In this document: positions 25,317 through 33,736 of the stretch, one piece after another
How positions within the stretch are numbered: the stretch's first letter is position 1
How the letters are laid out: each line of letters opens with the position of its first letter
Assembly (NCBI RefSeq): GCF_016786325.1
Contig: NZ_JADWYU010000245.1
Coordinates: 1 to 57,042, forward strand
Length of the DNA stretch: 57,042 bases
From: Frankia nepalensis
GTDB taxonomy: Bacteria; Actinomycetota; Actinomycetes; Frankiales; Frankiaceae
Direction of reading: 5' to 3'
Notes under the pieces: model-generated
What the model was told of the DNA's origin: nothing
Database searches by the model: none
Seen by the model: only the letters and a program-made list of their open reading frames with translations
Position numbers and translations under genes: made by a program

Positions 25317-26780
25317 TCAGCGGCGCTTTCCCGGGTACGGCGGTGGCGTGGTGGGCCGGTAGCGTCCCTCCACGGACCGCCGAATCTGTTGCTTGAAAAT
25401 CTCCTTCGCGTCGACATCGTCGAGTCCGACGAGGTCGACGTAGCGGATACCGCTCAGCAGCCCCGCCGGCTCGCAGTCTTCGACCCGGACGGGGATCAGC
25501 GTGCGCTGTAGGCCGTTCGGGTCGCGTTTCCAGGCGTGCTGCCAGGCGGCGCGGACCTTGCTCGACTCCAGGTACGCGGGTGAGAGCACGACGATAGTCC
25601 GCGTCGAGAACCGCACCGCGTCGTCGAGCACCTCGACGTCGAAGTTGCCTGCCTGGACATCCCACGTCTCCAGGTGGATGCGGTAGCCCTCCTCCTCCAG
25701 ATACCAGGCGACCCAGGAGCCCCAGTCCTTGTCCTCCTCGGCGGCCGAGACGAAAAAGTCCCACTTGGCGACGTCCGAGCGAACGTCGGTGACAGTTACG
25801 CTGGTCTGGCCACTAGGCCGAGTAGGTTGGAAACCGGTACCGTCCGCCGCCACCCCGGCCATGCGGCCGGGCAGCGTCAGCCACGCGTTGCCGCGGAACT
25901 TCTCTGTGTGCACCTCGACCTCGCGGAACAGGCCCGGGTCGAGGCCGCGCAGCCGCTCGTGGACCGTCGCGTCGAACAACTCGGAAGAAACAATGAGCGC
26001 CAGGTCCATGTCCGGGGCGTCGGCGAGCGCGTCGCGCACTTGCTGTGCGTCGACCAGCCGGGCGCCAACAACGACCGCGTCGCCCGCCCAGCCGGTTCCG
26101 TCGCGCAGCACGTCACCCTGATGCAGTGCGAGCCGCAGCCGGATCCGGCCGAGATCGCCGCGGGGCCGATTGTAGGCGCGCAGCGCGATCTCCAGCTCCC
26201 GGACGAGGTCGGCGACGATCACGGCCTTGGGAACGGCGGCGGAGACGATCGCGAGGTAACCGTCGCCTCGGTCCTGATCCTCCACCGCGTCCTGCGGAAT
26301 CCCGGCCCGCGCGAGTGCCGTAGCGACGATCTCGCGCAGGCCGTCACGGACCGCTAGTTGGACCAGCATGCCGCGCCTGCTGTAGCCCACAGCATCAAGG
26401 GCCAGCACGGTCACGTGTACTGGCAGATCGAACCAACCCTCCGCGGGGGGCACGACGGACTCTCGCTCCAGGTGACGCTCGCCGGACCGTCCACGCGCCG
26501 CAGCGGCCACCCGGCCGGCCGCGAGCCCCGCGTTGAACACGGTGTTGGCCGGATACTGGTCGCGCGCGCATTGGAGTATCCGACCACGCAGGTCGGGGTC
26601 CCGACTCGCCTCCAGGTACTCGTTGACCGCCTGCCAGTACCCCTCTGACGTGTAGGACCCCGCGATCTGCGGCTGCCGCCGATAGTCCAGGCCCGCGCGC
26701 TGCAGCAGTTGGGACACGCTGATCTGCTGCCAATACACCCGTGCCAGCTCGTGCAGCTCGACATCGCTGAGAAGGTTCAC
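25317..26780 (-). CDS. EAD1 - nucleotidyl cyclase-like - TIR fusion protein
   Basis: A 487-residue, first gene of the operon. (1) Residues 1-90 match the effector-associated domain EAD1: 'LLQRAGLDYRRQP', 'GYWQAVNEYLE', 'YPANTVF'. (2) Residues about 118-305 resemble a class III nucleotidyl cyclase: metal-type Asp129 in 'LALDAVGYSRR' and GDG (Asp173) in 'DRGDGYLAIV', then 'GDAVVVGARL'. (3) Residues 338-470 are a TIR domain: 'WDFFVSAAEEDKDWGSWVAW', 'TRTIVVLSPAYLES'. Six residues after the Ser in 'AYLES', where NAD-cleaving TIRs have Glu ahead of Trp, the residue is Ala412. So NADase activity is doubtful. GTG 26780 follows GGGGGCGG. Cyclase activity is unproven. Probable role: sensing or signalling arm of a conflict system with the two following genes. 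Confidence 0.85.
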   Translation of the reverse strand: MNLLSDVELHELARVYWQQISVSQLLQRAGLDYRRQPQIAGSYTSEGYWQAVNEYLEASRDPDLRGRILQCARDQYPANTVFNAGLAAGRVAAAARGRSGERHLERESVVPPAEGWFDLPVHVTVLALDAVGYSRRGMLVQLAVRDGLREIVATALARAGIPQDAVEDQDRGDGYLAIVSAAVPKAVIVADLVRELEIALRAYNRPRGDLGRIRLRLALHQGDVLRDGTGWAGDAVVVGARLVDAQQVRDALADAPDMDLALIVSSELFDATVHERLRGLDPGLFREVEVHTEKFRGNAWLTLPGRMAGVAADGTGFQPTRPSGQTSVTVTDVRSDVAKWDFFVSAAEEDKDWGSWVAWYLEEEGYRIHLETWDVQAGNFDVEVLDDAVRFSTRTIVVLSPAYLESSKVRAAWQHAWKRDPNGLQRTLIPVRVEDCEPAGLLSGIRYVDLVGLDDVDAKEIFKQQIRRSVEGRYRPTTPPPYPGKRR

Positions 26781-27239
26781 CGTTCCGCCCCCGTGTGCCG
26801 CCAGCCAGCGACGCCATGTTCACCGCAGACACGTTGTTACCGCACGCCACGCCGGAACACTGCCGCCCTCGGGCCGGATGCCTGTATCCACGCCCTACAG
26901 CACAGATCCTACTTGGCAGTCACGCTGGCCCAGCTTACGCGGGTAGGGCGGTTCAGGACCGCCGCCATGGCGCTGCCGGCCACCAACAGAGGCGCTACGC
27001 GGACCGGGCCGCGCCACGTCGGCCAGCGGGTCCGTGACCACGTCGACATGGGCGGGCCTTCCTCGTGACGGCTGCCTTGAGGGCTGCCTTCAGGCGACGA
27101 ACGGGCGCCGCCACCCCCGCCTCGGGCGGCAAACGGTACGCGATGAGCGTGCCGAGCGAATCTCGACAAGAACCGTCCTTGTCGACAATCTGGGGGAATC
27201 ATCGAGCACGATGGCATTGCTCAGGAAAGACGAGGGCTC
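26781..27239. other. Divergent promoter region, conflict operon / aldehyde dehydrogenase
   Basis: About 460 bases without a gene. It must contain the promoter of the TIR operon (leftward, probably 26800-26950) and that of the aldehyde dehydrogenase (rightward). The only clear element is the inverted repeat at 27163-27185 listed separately. Confidence 0.5.
27163..27185. promoter_or_regulatory. Operator-like inverted repeat before aldehyde dehydrogenase
   Basis: Perfect 8-bp arms TCGACAAG and CTTGTCGA separated by 7 bases, about 55 bases upstream of the aldehyde dehydrogenase start. The symmetry and position fit a repressor site. No regulator gene is adjacent, so the cognate protein is not known. 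Confidence 0.55.
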
Positions 27240-28700
27240 ATGGCCGTGAAGACGTTCGAAGCGCAGTCCTGCCACGTCAACGGCAAGGTGTGGGACGCGG
27301 GCGCGCGCCCGCGACGCGCGCTCGTCGACCCGGCCGACGGCCATGTGCTGACCAGCGTTCCGGACAGCGCCGCCGAGGACGTCGACGCGGCGGTCGACGC
27401 GGCGCGGGCTGCATTCGACAACGGTCCGTGGCCGCGGATGAGCGGCCGGGAGCGCTCACGGGTGCTGCTGCGGATCAGCCAGCTGATCCAGGAGCACGCC
27501 GACGAGCTGGCCGAGCTGGAGAGCTACAACGTCGGCAAGCCGATCACCCTGGCCCGGGTCGTCGACGTCTCCACCGCGGTCGAGCAGTACGAGTACTGGG
27601 CCGCGCTCGCGCAGACGCTCGACGGCGCGACCCGGGGCCTACCGATCCCAGCGTTCGCCTACACGGTGCGTGAGCCGGTGGGCGTCGTCGGCGCGATCAC
27701 GCCGTTCAACTTCCCGCTCATCCTTTCGAGCAGCAAGATCGGCCCGGCGCTGGCGGCCGGGAACACCATCGTGCACAAGCCGTCGGACGAGACGCCGCTG
27801 TCCGCGCTGTTCATGGCCCGGCTGTTCACCGAGGCCGGCGTGCCCGACGGCGTGGTCAACGTGGTCACCGGCACCGGGCCGGTCGTCGGCGAGGCGATGC
27901 TGCGCCACCCCGGCATCGACAAGATCGCCTTCACCGGCTCGTCGAAGGTCGGCCGGCACGTCGGCGCCGTGGCCGGTCAGCATCTCAAGCCGGTGACGCT
28001 GGAGCTTGGCGGCAACGGGGCGCACCTCGTCTTCAAGGACGCCGATCTCGACGCCGCGATCGGCGCCGTCATCAAGGCGTTCGTCTTCAACACCGGCCAG
28101 TTCTGCATGGCCGGGCCGCGCCTGCTGGTCGAGCGGCCGCTGTACGAGACGGTGGTCGCCATCCTCGCCCAGGCGGTGCCCGGCGTCCCCGTCGGCGACC
28201 CGCGCGACCCGGGCACCGTCGTCGGCCCGATGGCCGGCGAGCGGCACCTGGCCAAGGTCGAGGAGTACCTGGCCCTGGCGCGGGCCGAGGGCAAGATCGT
28301 GGCCGGCGGCGCGCGCCGGCCCGGTGCCGGCTACTTCGTCGAGCCGACGGTCGTCACCGACCTGCCCGCGACGAGCCGGGTGCTCCACGAGGAGGTCTTC
28401 GGCCCGGTCCTGACGGTGCAGCCGTTCGACGACGAGGACGAGGCGGTCCGGATCGCGAACTCCACCCCGTACGGGCTGTCCGCCGGCCTGCAGACCTCCG
28501 ACCTGGCTCGCGCCCACCGGGTGGCCTCCCGCCTGCACGCCGGCATCGTCTGGGTCAACGACTGGTCGATGCTCGACCCGGCGATGCCCTTCGGCGGCGT
28601 CAAGGGCTCCGGCCACGGCCGCGAGAACGGCCCCGAGGTCCTCGAGGGCTACACAAGGACCAAGTCCGTCCTCATCGCGATGCCCCCCGCCCAGGGCTGA
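27240..28700 (+). CDS. NAD(P)-dependent aldehyde dehydrogenase (aminobutyraldehyde/betaine type)
   Basis: A 486-residue ALDH superfamily enzyme oxidising an aldehyde to the acid. Catalytic Cys289 in 'NTGQFCMAGPR', general-base Glu255 in 'VTLELGGNG', and 'ITPFNFPLILSSSKIGPALA' and 'FTGSSKVGRHVG' of the cofactor fold are all present. Length is normal. The C-terminus 'MPFGGVKGSGHGRENG' is typical of gamma-aminobutyraldehyde, betaine-aldehyde and phenylacetaldehyde dehydrogenases; the exact substrate cannot be fixed. ATG 27240 follows AGGAAAGACGAGGG. The aminotransferase and alanine dehydrogenase 7-10 kb away could belong to the same amine degradation route, but they are not linked in an operon. 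Confidence 0.93.
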   Translation: MAVKTFEAQSCHVNGKVWDAGARPRRALVDPADGHVLTSVPDSAAEDVDAAVDAARAAFDNGPWPRMSGRERSRVLLRISQLIQEHADELAELESYNVGKPITLARVVDVSTAVEQYEYWAALAQTLDGATRGLPIPAFAYTVREPVGVVGAITPFNFPLILSSSKIGPALAAGNTIVHKPSDETPLSALFMARLFTEAGVPDGVVNVVTGTGPVVGEAMLRHPGIDKIAFTGSSKVGRHVGAVAGQHLKPVTLELGGNGAHLVFKDADLDAAIGAVIKAFVFNTGQFCMAGPRLLVERPLYETVVAILAQAVPGVPVGDPRDPGTVVGPMAGERHLAKVEEYLALARAEGKIVAGGARRPGAGYFVEPTVVTDLPATSRVLHEEVFGPVLTVQPFDDEDEAVRIANSTPYGLSAGLQTSDLARAHRVASRLHAGIVWVNDWSMLDPAMPFGGVKGSGHGRENGPEVLEGYTRTKSVLIAMPPAQG

Positions 28701-28790
28701 CAACTCGCGTCTTCCTCCGCCCCCCTGCCCCCGCGCCGGCCGGCCAGGAGCCATCCCGTGCCCTTGGCGCAGGCTCCTTCCTCGGCGCCG

Positions 28791-28844
28791 TGTCATACGT
28801 CGTGGTCGCGAATTCGGCCGACCATGCGACCACGGCGTATGACA
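28791..28844. terminator. 19-bp hairpin downstream of aldehyde dehydrogenase
   Basis: Arms of 19 bases (TGTCATACGTCGTGGTCGC and its complement, one mismatch) flank a 16-base loop containing GAATTC. It lies 90 bases past the aldehyde dehydrogenase stop. It is a plausible terminator, although the arms are less GC-rich than usual and the element could also be a mobile repeat. Confidence 0.55.
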
Positions 28845-28959
28845 GGGCCGCGGGACGGTCGAGGTGTCCGCCCATGAGGAGAAGGCCGCGGGCTCACTCG
28901 GACCTTGTGCCCGGTCCACCCAAGGCCCTCCCGTGGATCTTGCTGGCGCTGCTCGACCA

Positions 28960-29145
28960 CCGATCCGCGCACACATCCGATGATCACTGGTCCGCGGGAG
29001 GCCTGGCGACTCCCTCAATCGCCAGAAGTGTGCGCCATGCGGCGATTCCCGTCCGCTTTGTCCCTGAACTTCGCGCAGACCTGACGATCTACCAGGCAGA
29101 CGGAGGCGGGGCGGAACGAAGATCGCCGATAGTGTGCGCGGATCG
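28960..29145. repeat. Element bounded by 15-bp inverted repeats
   Basis: CCGATCCGCGCACAC at 28960-28974 is the exact complement of 29131-29145, with further imperfect pairing inward (GATGATC against GATCGCC-type bases). The 186-base unit has no coding potential and contains smaller self-complementary pieces (for example around 29003-29045). It could be a MITE-like element or a large leader hairpin before the DGPF gene. Confidence 0.45.
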
Positions 29146-29378
29146 GCGGTCCGGGACCGCGGAGCGCGACCCACGGGAAGCCTCGCGGACCCCACAGGTG
29201 TCGGCATGTGATCCACGGCACATCCTTGCGGCGATGTAGAGAGCGGCGCCTCGGCTCCGACCAGAAGGTGCCGGCGCCGAGAAGCGGCGCCGGGGCCAGG
29301 ACCGGTGGTGCGCGAGGATGTTGTTCGCAGCGCCCTGACGGCCCATGGATCACGAACGGATCACAGAGGGAGAGCGCG

Positions 29379-29744
29379 ATGAAGTACCTGGTGACGATCT
29401 ACGGCTCCGACGAGACCTGGACGTCGATGCCGGCGGAGGAGTGGCCGGCCGCCATCGCCGCGCAGGAGGCGTTCAACAAGAAGTACTTCGACACCGGCGA
29501 GCTGATCGGCGCCTACGGGTCGGGCACGTCCGCGCAGGTGAAGGTCATCCGGGTGCGCGACGGGGCGGCCGCGGTGACGGACGGGCCTTACCTGGAGACG
29601 AAGGAGTTCATGGGCTCGTTCTACATCCTCGACGTCGCCGACGAGGCCCGGGCGATCGAGATCGCCGCGGACGTGCCGTGGGCGTCGAAGGAGGCCGTCG
29701 AGCTGGTCCCGCTCCCCCACGAGTCGCCGGCCCCCCAGCGGTGA
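29379..29744 (+). CDS. YCII-related DGPF-domain protein
   Basis: A 121-residue dimeric ferredoxin-like protein. 'MKYLVTIYGSDETW', the DGPF-type motif 'VTDGPYLETKEFMGSFYILD' (here DGPY) and 'EARAIEIAADVPWA' match the family. ATG 29379 follows GAGGGAGAG. Its neighbour 40 bases on is an ECF42 sigma factor; this pairing defines the ECF42 group, in which DGPF proteins are usual regulon members. Biochemical role unknown. Confidence 0.92.
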   Translation: MKYLVTIYGSDETWTSMPAEEWPAAIAAQEAFNKKYFDTGELIGAYGSGTSAQVKVIRVRDGAAAVTDGPYLETKEFMGSFYILDVADEARAIEIAADVPWASKEAVELVPLPHESPAPQR

Positions 29745-29784
29745 GGGCCGCGACGGGCGGCGCCAGCCGGAACCAGGCGGTGGC

Positions 29785-31431
29785 GTGACCGAGCCGCCCG
29801 CCTCCTCCGGCGCGGACGGCCCGCGGGACACCCCGCGGGCCGTCCGGCCGGACAACCAGCCCGCCAGCCCACCGGACAGCCCGCGAGCCGGCCCGCCTGA
29901 CAGTCAGCTCCCCCGCCCCGGGAACAGCCAGCCCGCCAGTCCGCGAGCCAACCCGCCTGACAGCCAACTCCCCCGCCCGGGGAACAGCCAGCCCGCCAGC
30001 CCACCGGACAGCCCGCGAGCCAACCCGCCGGACGGCCAGCTCCCCGGCCCGCCGGACGGCCAGCTCCCCGGCCCGCCGGACGGCCAGCTCCCCGGCCCGC
30101 CGGGCAGCGGGCCCTCCGGCCCGCGGGGTGGTCGGCCGGCTGGACGGCTGGACGGCCAGGCCGTCGAGGACCTGCTGCGCGCGCTCGCGCCGCCGGTCCT
30201 CGGTGGGCTGTTGCGCCGCTACCCGACGCAGTTCGACCTGTGCGAGGACGCCGTCCAGGAGGCGCTGCTGGCGGCGGCGACCGACTGGCCGGTGGACGGC
30301 GTGCCGGACAACCCGCGCGGGTGGCTGGTCGCCGTCGCCACCCGGCGGATGATCGACGCGATCCGGTCCGAGGCGGCCCGGCGGCGGCGTGAGGAGGGGC
30401 TCGTCGTCGCCACCCCGGCCAGCGAGCTGGTCGCCGGGGCCGCGGACGCCGAGCGGGCCGCCGACCGGGACGACTCGCTGCGACTGCTTTTCCTGTGCTG
30501 CCATCCGGCGCTGTCGGCGCCGAGCCAGGTGGCGCTGACGCTGCGCGCCGTCGGAGGGTTGACGACCGCGCAGGTCGCCGCCGCGTTCTTCGTCCCGGAG
30601 GCGACGATGGCGCAGCGGATCAGCCGCGCCAAGCAGGCGGTGCGCACCGCGGGTGCCGAGTTCCGCCTGCCGGCGGCGGGCGCGGAGTACGACGAGCGGC
30701 TGCGCGCCGTCCTGCACGTCCTCTACCTGATCTTCAACGAGGGTTACACGGCCACCACGGGCACGGACCTGACCAGGCCGGACCTCTCGGACGAGGCGGT
30801 CCGGCTGACCCGCTGGCTGGCGCGGCTGCTGCCGGACGACGCCGGCGCGCACTCGGAGGTCCTGGGCCTGCTCGCGCTGATGCTGCTCACCGACGCCCGC
30901 CGCCCGGCGCGCACCGGCGCCGACGGCCGGCTGGTGCCGCTCACCGAGCAGGACCGGTCGCGCTGGGACCAGGAGCTGATCGCCGAGGGGATCGCGCTGG
31001 TGGAGCGGGCGCTGCCGGTGGGGCCGGTCGGGGTGTACCAGGTGCAGGCGGCGATCGCCGCGGTGCACGCGGAGGCTCGAGAGGTGGCGAGCACCGACTG
31101 GCCGCAGATCCTCGGCCTCTACGACGTGCTGGTGCGTCTCGCGCCGAACCCGATGGCGGCGCTGTCCCGGGCCGTCGCGCTCGCCCAGGTCACCGGCCCG
31201 GCGGCGGCGCTCGCCGCGGTCGACGAGCTGGCCGGCGCGGACCGGCGGATGGCGACGCACCACCGGCTGCTCGCCGTGCGGGCCCACCTGCACGAGATGG
31301 CCGGCGACCACGCGGCGGCCGGCGCCGGCTTCCGCGCGGCGGCCGACCGCACCGCCAGCGAACCGGAGCGGCGCTACCTGTTGGAGAAGGCGGCCCGTCA
31401 GGCGTCACGCCCGCGGCCGGCGAAGCCATGA
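29785..31431 (+). CDS. ECF42-type RNA polymerase sigma factor with long Pro-rich N-terminus
   Basis: A 548-residue sigma factor. Residues 1-115 are low-complexity Pro/Gln/Ser repeats (units like 'PPDSQLPRPGNSQPASP' and 'PPDGQLPG'). Sigma region 2 starts at about 125 ('FDLCEDAVQEALLAAATDWP', 'NPRGWLVAVATRRMIDAIRS'), region 4 at about 250-290 ('LTTAQVAAAFFVPEATMAQR'). The C-terminal DUF6596/TPR-like domain (300-545) with 'YLIFNEGYTATTG' and 'NPMAALSRAVAL' is specific to ECF42. The natural protein may begin later than GTG 29785, because the sigma core starts only at about residue 120; no better start is evident. It probably controls the DGPF gene and others; the C-terminal domain replaces an anti-sigma factor in this group. 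Confidence 0.9.
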   Translation: MTEPPASSGADGPRDTPRAVRPDNQPASPPDSPRAGPPDSQLPRPGNSQPASPRANPPDSQLPRPGNSQPASPPDSPRANPPDGQLPGPPDGQLPGPPDGQLPGPPGSGPSGPRGGRPAGRLDGQAVEDLLRALAPPVLGGLLRRYPTQFDLCEDAVQEALLAAATDWPVDGVPDNPRGWLVAVATRRMIDAIRSEAARRRREEGLVVATPASELVAGAADAERAADRDDSLRLLFLCCHPALSAPSQVALTLRAVGGLTTAQVAAAFFVPEATMAQRISRAKQAVRTAGAEFRLPAAGAEYDERLRAVLHVLYLIFNEGYTATTGTDLTRPDLSDEAVRLTRWLARLLPDDAGAHSEVLGLLALMLLTDARRPARTGADGRLVPLTEQDRSRWDQELIAEGIALVERALPVGPVGVYQVQAAIAAVHAEAREVASTDWPQILGLYDVLVRLAPNPMAALSRAVALAQVTGPAAALAAVDELAGADRRMATHHRLLAVRAHLHEMAGDHAAAGAGFRAAADRTASEPERRYLLEKAARQASRPRPAKP

Positions 31432-31455
31432 CCGGCCGGCGGGCCGGCGGCGGGC

Positions 31456-32290
31456 TCAGACCCGCCGGAGCAGGATGGTGCGGGTCTCGCCGGGGCGGAC
31501 GGTGACCGACGCGCGGGCAAGGGTGCCGTCGGCGTCCACCAGCTGGATCCGGATGGCGCCGGACCTGGTGAGCTCGGCGCCGGCCAGCCAGTAGTACGAC
31601 GGGGCGGGCAGCAGGGTGCAGCCGCCCGGGTCCTGCCCGGCCGGTATGTAGGCGTCGAGTACCAGCTGCTCGGACGGGCCGGGTGGTGAGGGGCCGTTCG
31701 CCCGGTCGGGCGGGGCGAAGGCCGTGCCGCGGTACCGGACGGGGCAGGCGGGCGAGGTCTCGGTGGCGGTGAAGCGTTCCCCGCCGAGCGAGGGCCCGGC
31801 GTCGACGACGTCCAGGCCGAAGCCGGGCAGCGGCGAGTCGGGCTCGGCCTCCCAGGTCCCGACCCAGGGCCAGGCCGGGATCTGCCCGCCGGCCGGTGGG
31901 CTGTGGCTCGGCGTGGCGTCCGGGAGCCGGGCGCGCCCCGGCGTGGCGGAGCCTCCCCGCTCCGTCGACCCGCGCTGGTGTTCCCGGACGGCGCCGACCA
32001 CGGTGAACACCATCAGCACCGCGCCCAGCAGGATGAGCCCGGCGGCGGCCAGCCGCCGCGTCCAGCGGCGGGCCAGCGATCGCCTCGCCGGCGGTTGGGC
32101 CGCCCTTCGCGGGCGCGCGGGCCCTGGCGGGCGCCCGGTCCCGGAGTGCCTCGTCCCGGAGTTCCTTGTACCGGAGGGTCTCGTCCCGGAGGGCCGCGCC
32201 GCCGCGCGGGCCCTGGTGGTCAGGGGATCGCGGCCCGGCGCTCGTAGGTCCGGCGCCGTCGGCAGGGCCGACGGGGTGAACGGCCGTGCC
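31456..32290 (-). CDS. Membrane anchor and extracellular part of kinase-like protein (after frameshift)
   Basis: In the frame ending at TGA 31456-31458, the readable protein runs back through a membrane helix ('RRLAAAGLILLGAVLMVFTV', about 32060-32000), a basic and low-complexity linker with 'SGTRPSGTRNSGTRHSGTG', and 'FTPSALPTAPDL' up to the C-rich tract at 32289-32323. The part after the helix (about 180 residues, 'WPWVGTWEAEPDSPLPGFG', 'GCTLLPAPSYYWLAGAEL') looks extracellular and beta-rich. It has no start codon with a good ribosome binding site near 32019-32290. I read it as the C-terminal half of the kinase gene upstream, split by a slip in the homopolymer tract. Some annotators would call it a separate 187-residue protein from 32019. 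Confidence 0.6.
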
Positions 32291-32323
32291 CCCCGCCCCC
32301 CCCGCCCCCCCCGCCCCGCCCCC
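32289..32323. repeat. Homopolymer-rich C tracts inside the kinase gene
   Basis: C6, C8, C8, C4 and C5 runs separated by single G. On the coding strand these are poly-G runs encoding Gly. The reading frame before and after the tract differs, so this is the likely slip site, whether biological (phase variation) or a sequencing error. Confidence 0.8.
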
Positions 32324-33478
32324 GGGGGCGGGTGGCGCGGGGGCGGGCGGCGGGCCCGCGGGGGTCCCGGGCGGGCCCGGGGGCGCCCACGGCCCGCCGG
32401 GCGCGGCCGGTTCCGTTCCCGGCCGGCCCGGCAGGTCGTCCAGCGCGCACCACGGGCAGGAGTCCAGGCCGGAGCGGAAGTGATGGGTGGGCGAGGCCGG
32501 GCAGGAGCGCAGGTCCTCGGCGAGCGCGCCCAGCGCGTCGCGCCACCGCGCCGCCGTCGGCCGCCGCGGCGCGCCGTCGGGGGCGGGGCCGAAGGCGTGG
32601 TCGAACATCACCCGCAGCTCCGCCGGCAGGACGTCCGGGGACGGCAGGCCGGCCGGCGGGGCGAGCTTCTCGTCGCCGGCGAGGGCGTAGCTGCCCCGGC
32701 GGGCCAGCTCCAGCGCGGAGGGCCGCTCCCCGCCGCCCCGCCAGGTGCCCGCGTAGGGCCGGTGCCCGCCCAGCAGGAACGCGAAGCAGTGGACCGCCAG
32801 CGCGTAGTCGTCCACCGCCGACGTCATCGGCCGGCCCCGCTGGGCCAGCAGCTCGACGGGGGTGAACTCTGGCCGGCCGACCGGGGACAGGTGGGCCTTC
32901 CCGTCCACGACGACCTGGATCGTGTCGCAGTCGACGAGGGCGACCTGCCCGCCGGATGTCACCCGGACGTTGGTGTCGTTCAGGTCCCCGACGACGTATC
33001 CACGTTCGTGCAGCGCGGCGACGGTCGCGGCGAGGTCGCGCGCCGTCGCCACCAGCAGCCGCCAGTCGTCGAACCGGGCGACCCAGCCTGGCGCGCCCCG
33101 GCCGGCGTACGCCCGCCGCGCCGGGCTCATGACCTGGCGTAGCTCGACGGTCTCGGGTGGCGCCGGCATGGTGTAGCCGGCGAGCGCGCCGGCGCGGTCG
33201 ACCACCAGCTCCCGCGGCCACGCGACGCGGTGATGCTCGCCGACGGTCGCCGGGCCAGCCGGTGGATGATCGATCATCCAGGTCAGCCTGGCCCGCAGGT
33301 CCGGCGCCGCGCGGAACAGGTAGGCGGGGGTGAACAGCTTGACGGCCATCCCCGGCGCACCGACCCGGGTGTAGCGCTGGCCCTGGCTCGCGGCACCCAG
33401 CAGCCTGCCGACCTGGATGCGCTCGCCGTCCAGACCGAACAAGTCGGCCAGATCAACCGAGTCCCGCCCGTCGCCCAT
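32291..33478 (-). CDS. Protein kinase-like domain protein (COG4248-type), 5' part
   Basis: ATG 33478 with GGAGAGG upstream. Kinase-fold features: 'GMAVKLFTPAYL' (N-lobe Lys), 'HERGYVVGDLNDTNVRV' (catalytic loop, GD in place of HRD) and 'VALVDCDTIQV' (DCD in place of DFG), then 'GRPEFTPVELL' and 'VDDYALAVHCFAFLLGGHRPY'. These are typical of the COG4248 helix-hairpin-helix/kinase group. 'SGLDSCPWCALDDLPG' is a small Cys-pair motif after the kinase domain. A Pro/Gly linker follows into a G-rich tract, after which this frame loses sense and only stops at 31190, inside another gene. See the companion entry for the shifted frame. Such kinases are often encoded with vWA and PP2C genes, which are absent here. 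Confidence 0.75.
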
Positions 33479-33637
33479 CGAGTCCTCTCCAGCGCGCGAG
33501 ATCAGCATCCCACAGGTGACGCGAACGTGGCGGACAAGAGCGGAATCCGACGACTACCGCGAGTTCGCGCCGCTCTGACGCGGTCGCGGCCGCCCGGCTT
33601 CCCGGCCCGCCGGCTCACTGTCGGCAGCCTTTCGGTC

Positions 33638-33690
33638 GGCCGGCTCACGGGCGGCCGGCTCACGGGCGGCCGGCTCACGGGCGGCCGGGT
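33638..33690. repeat. 15-bp tandem repeat, about 3.5 copies
   Basis: Unit GGCCGGCTCACGGGC repeated in the short gap between the kinase gene and the 3' end of the FkbM gene. It has partly self-complementary CCGG cores and no coding role. It may act as a weak terminator. Confidence 0.75.
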
Positions 33691-33736
33691 TCGTGGACGG
33701 CGGCGGGGAGCGGGCATGGCGGCGGCTGGCGGGTCG

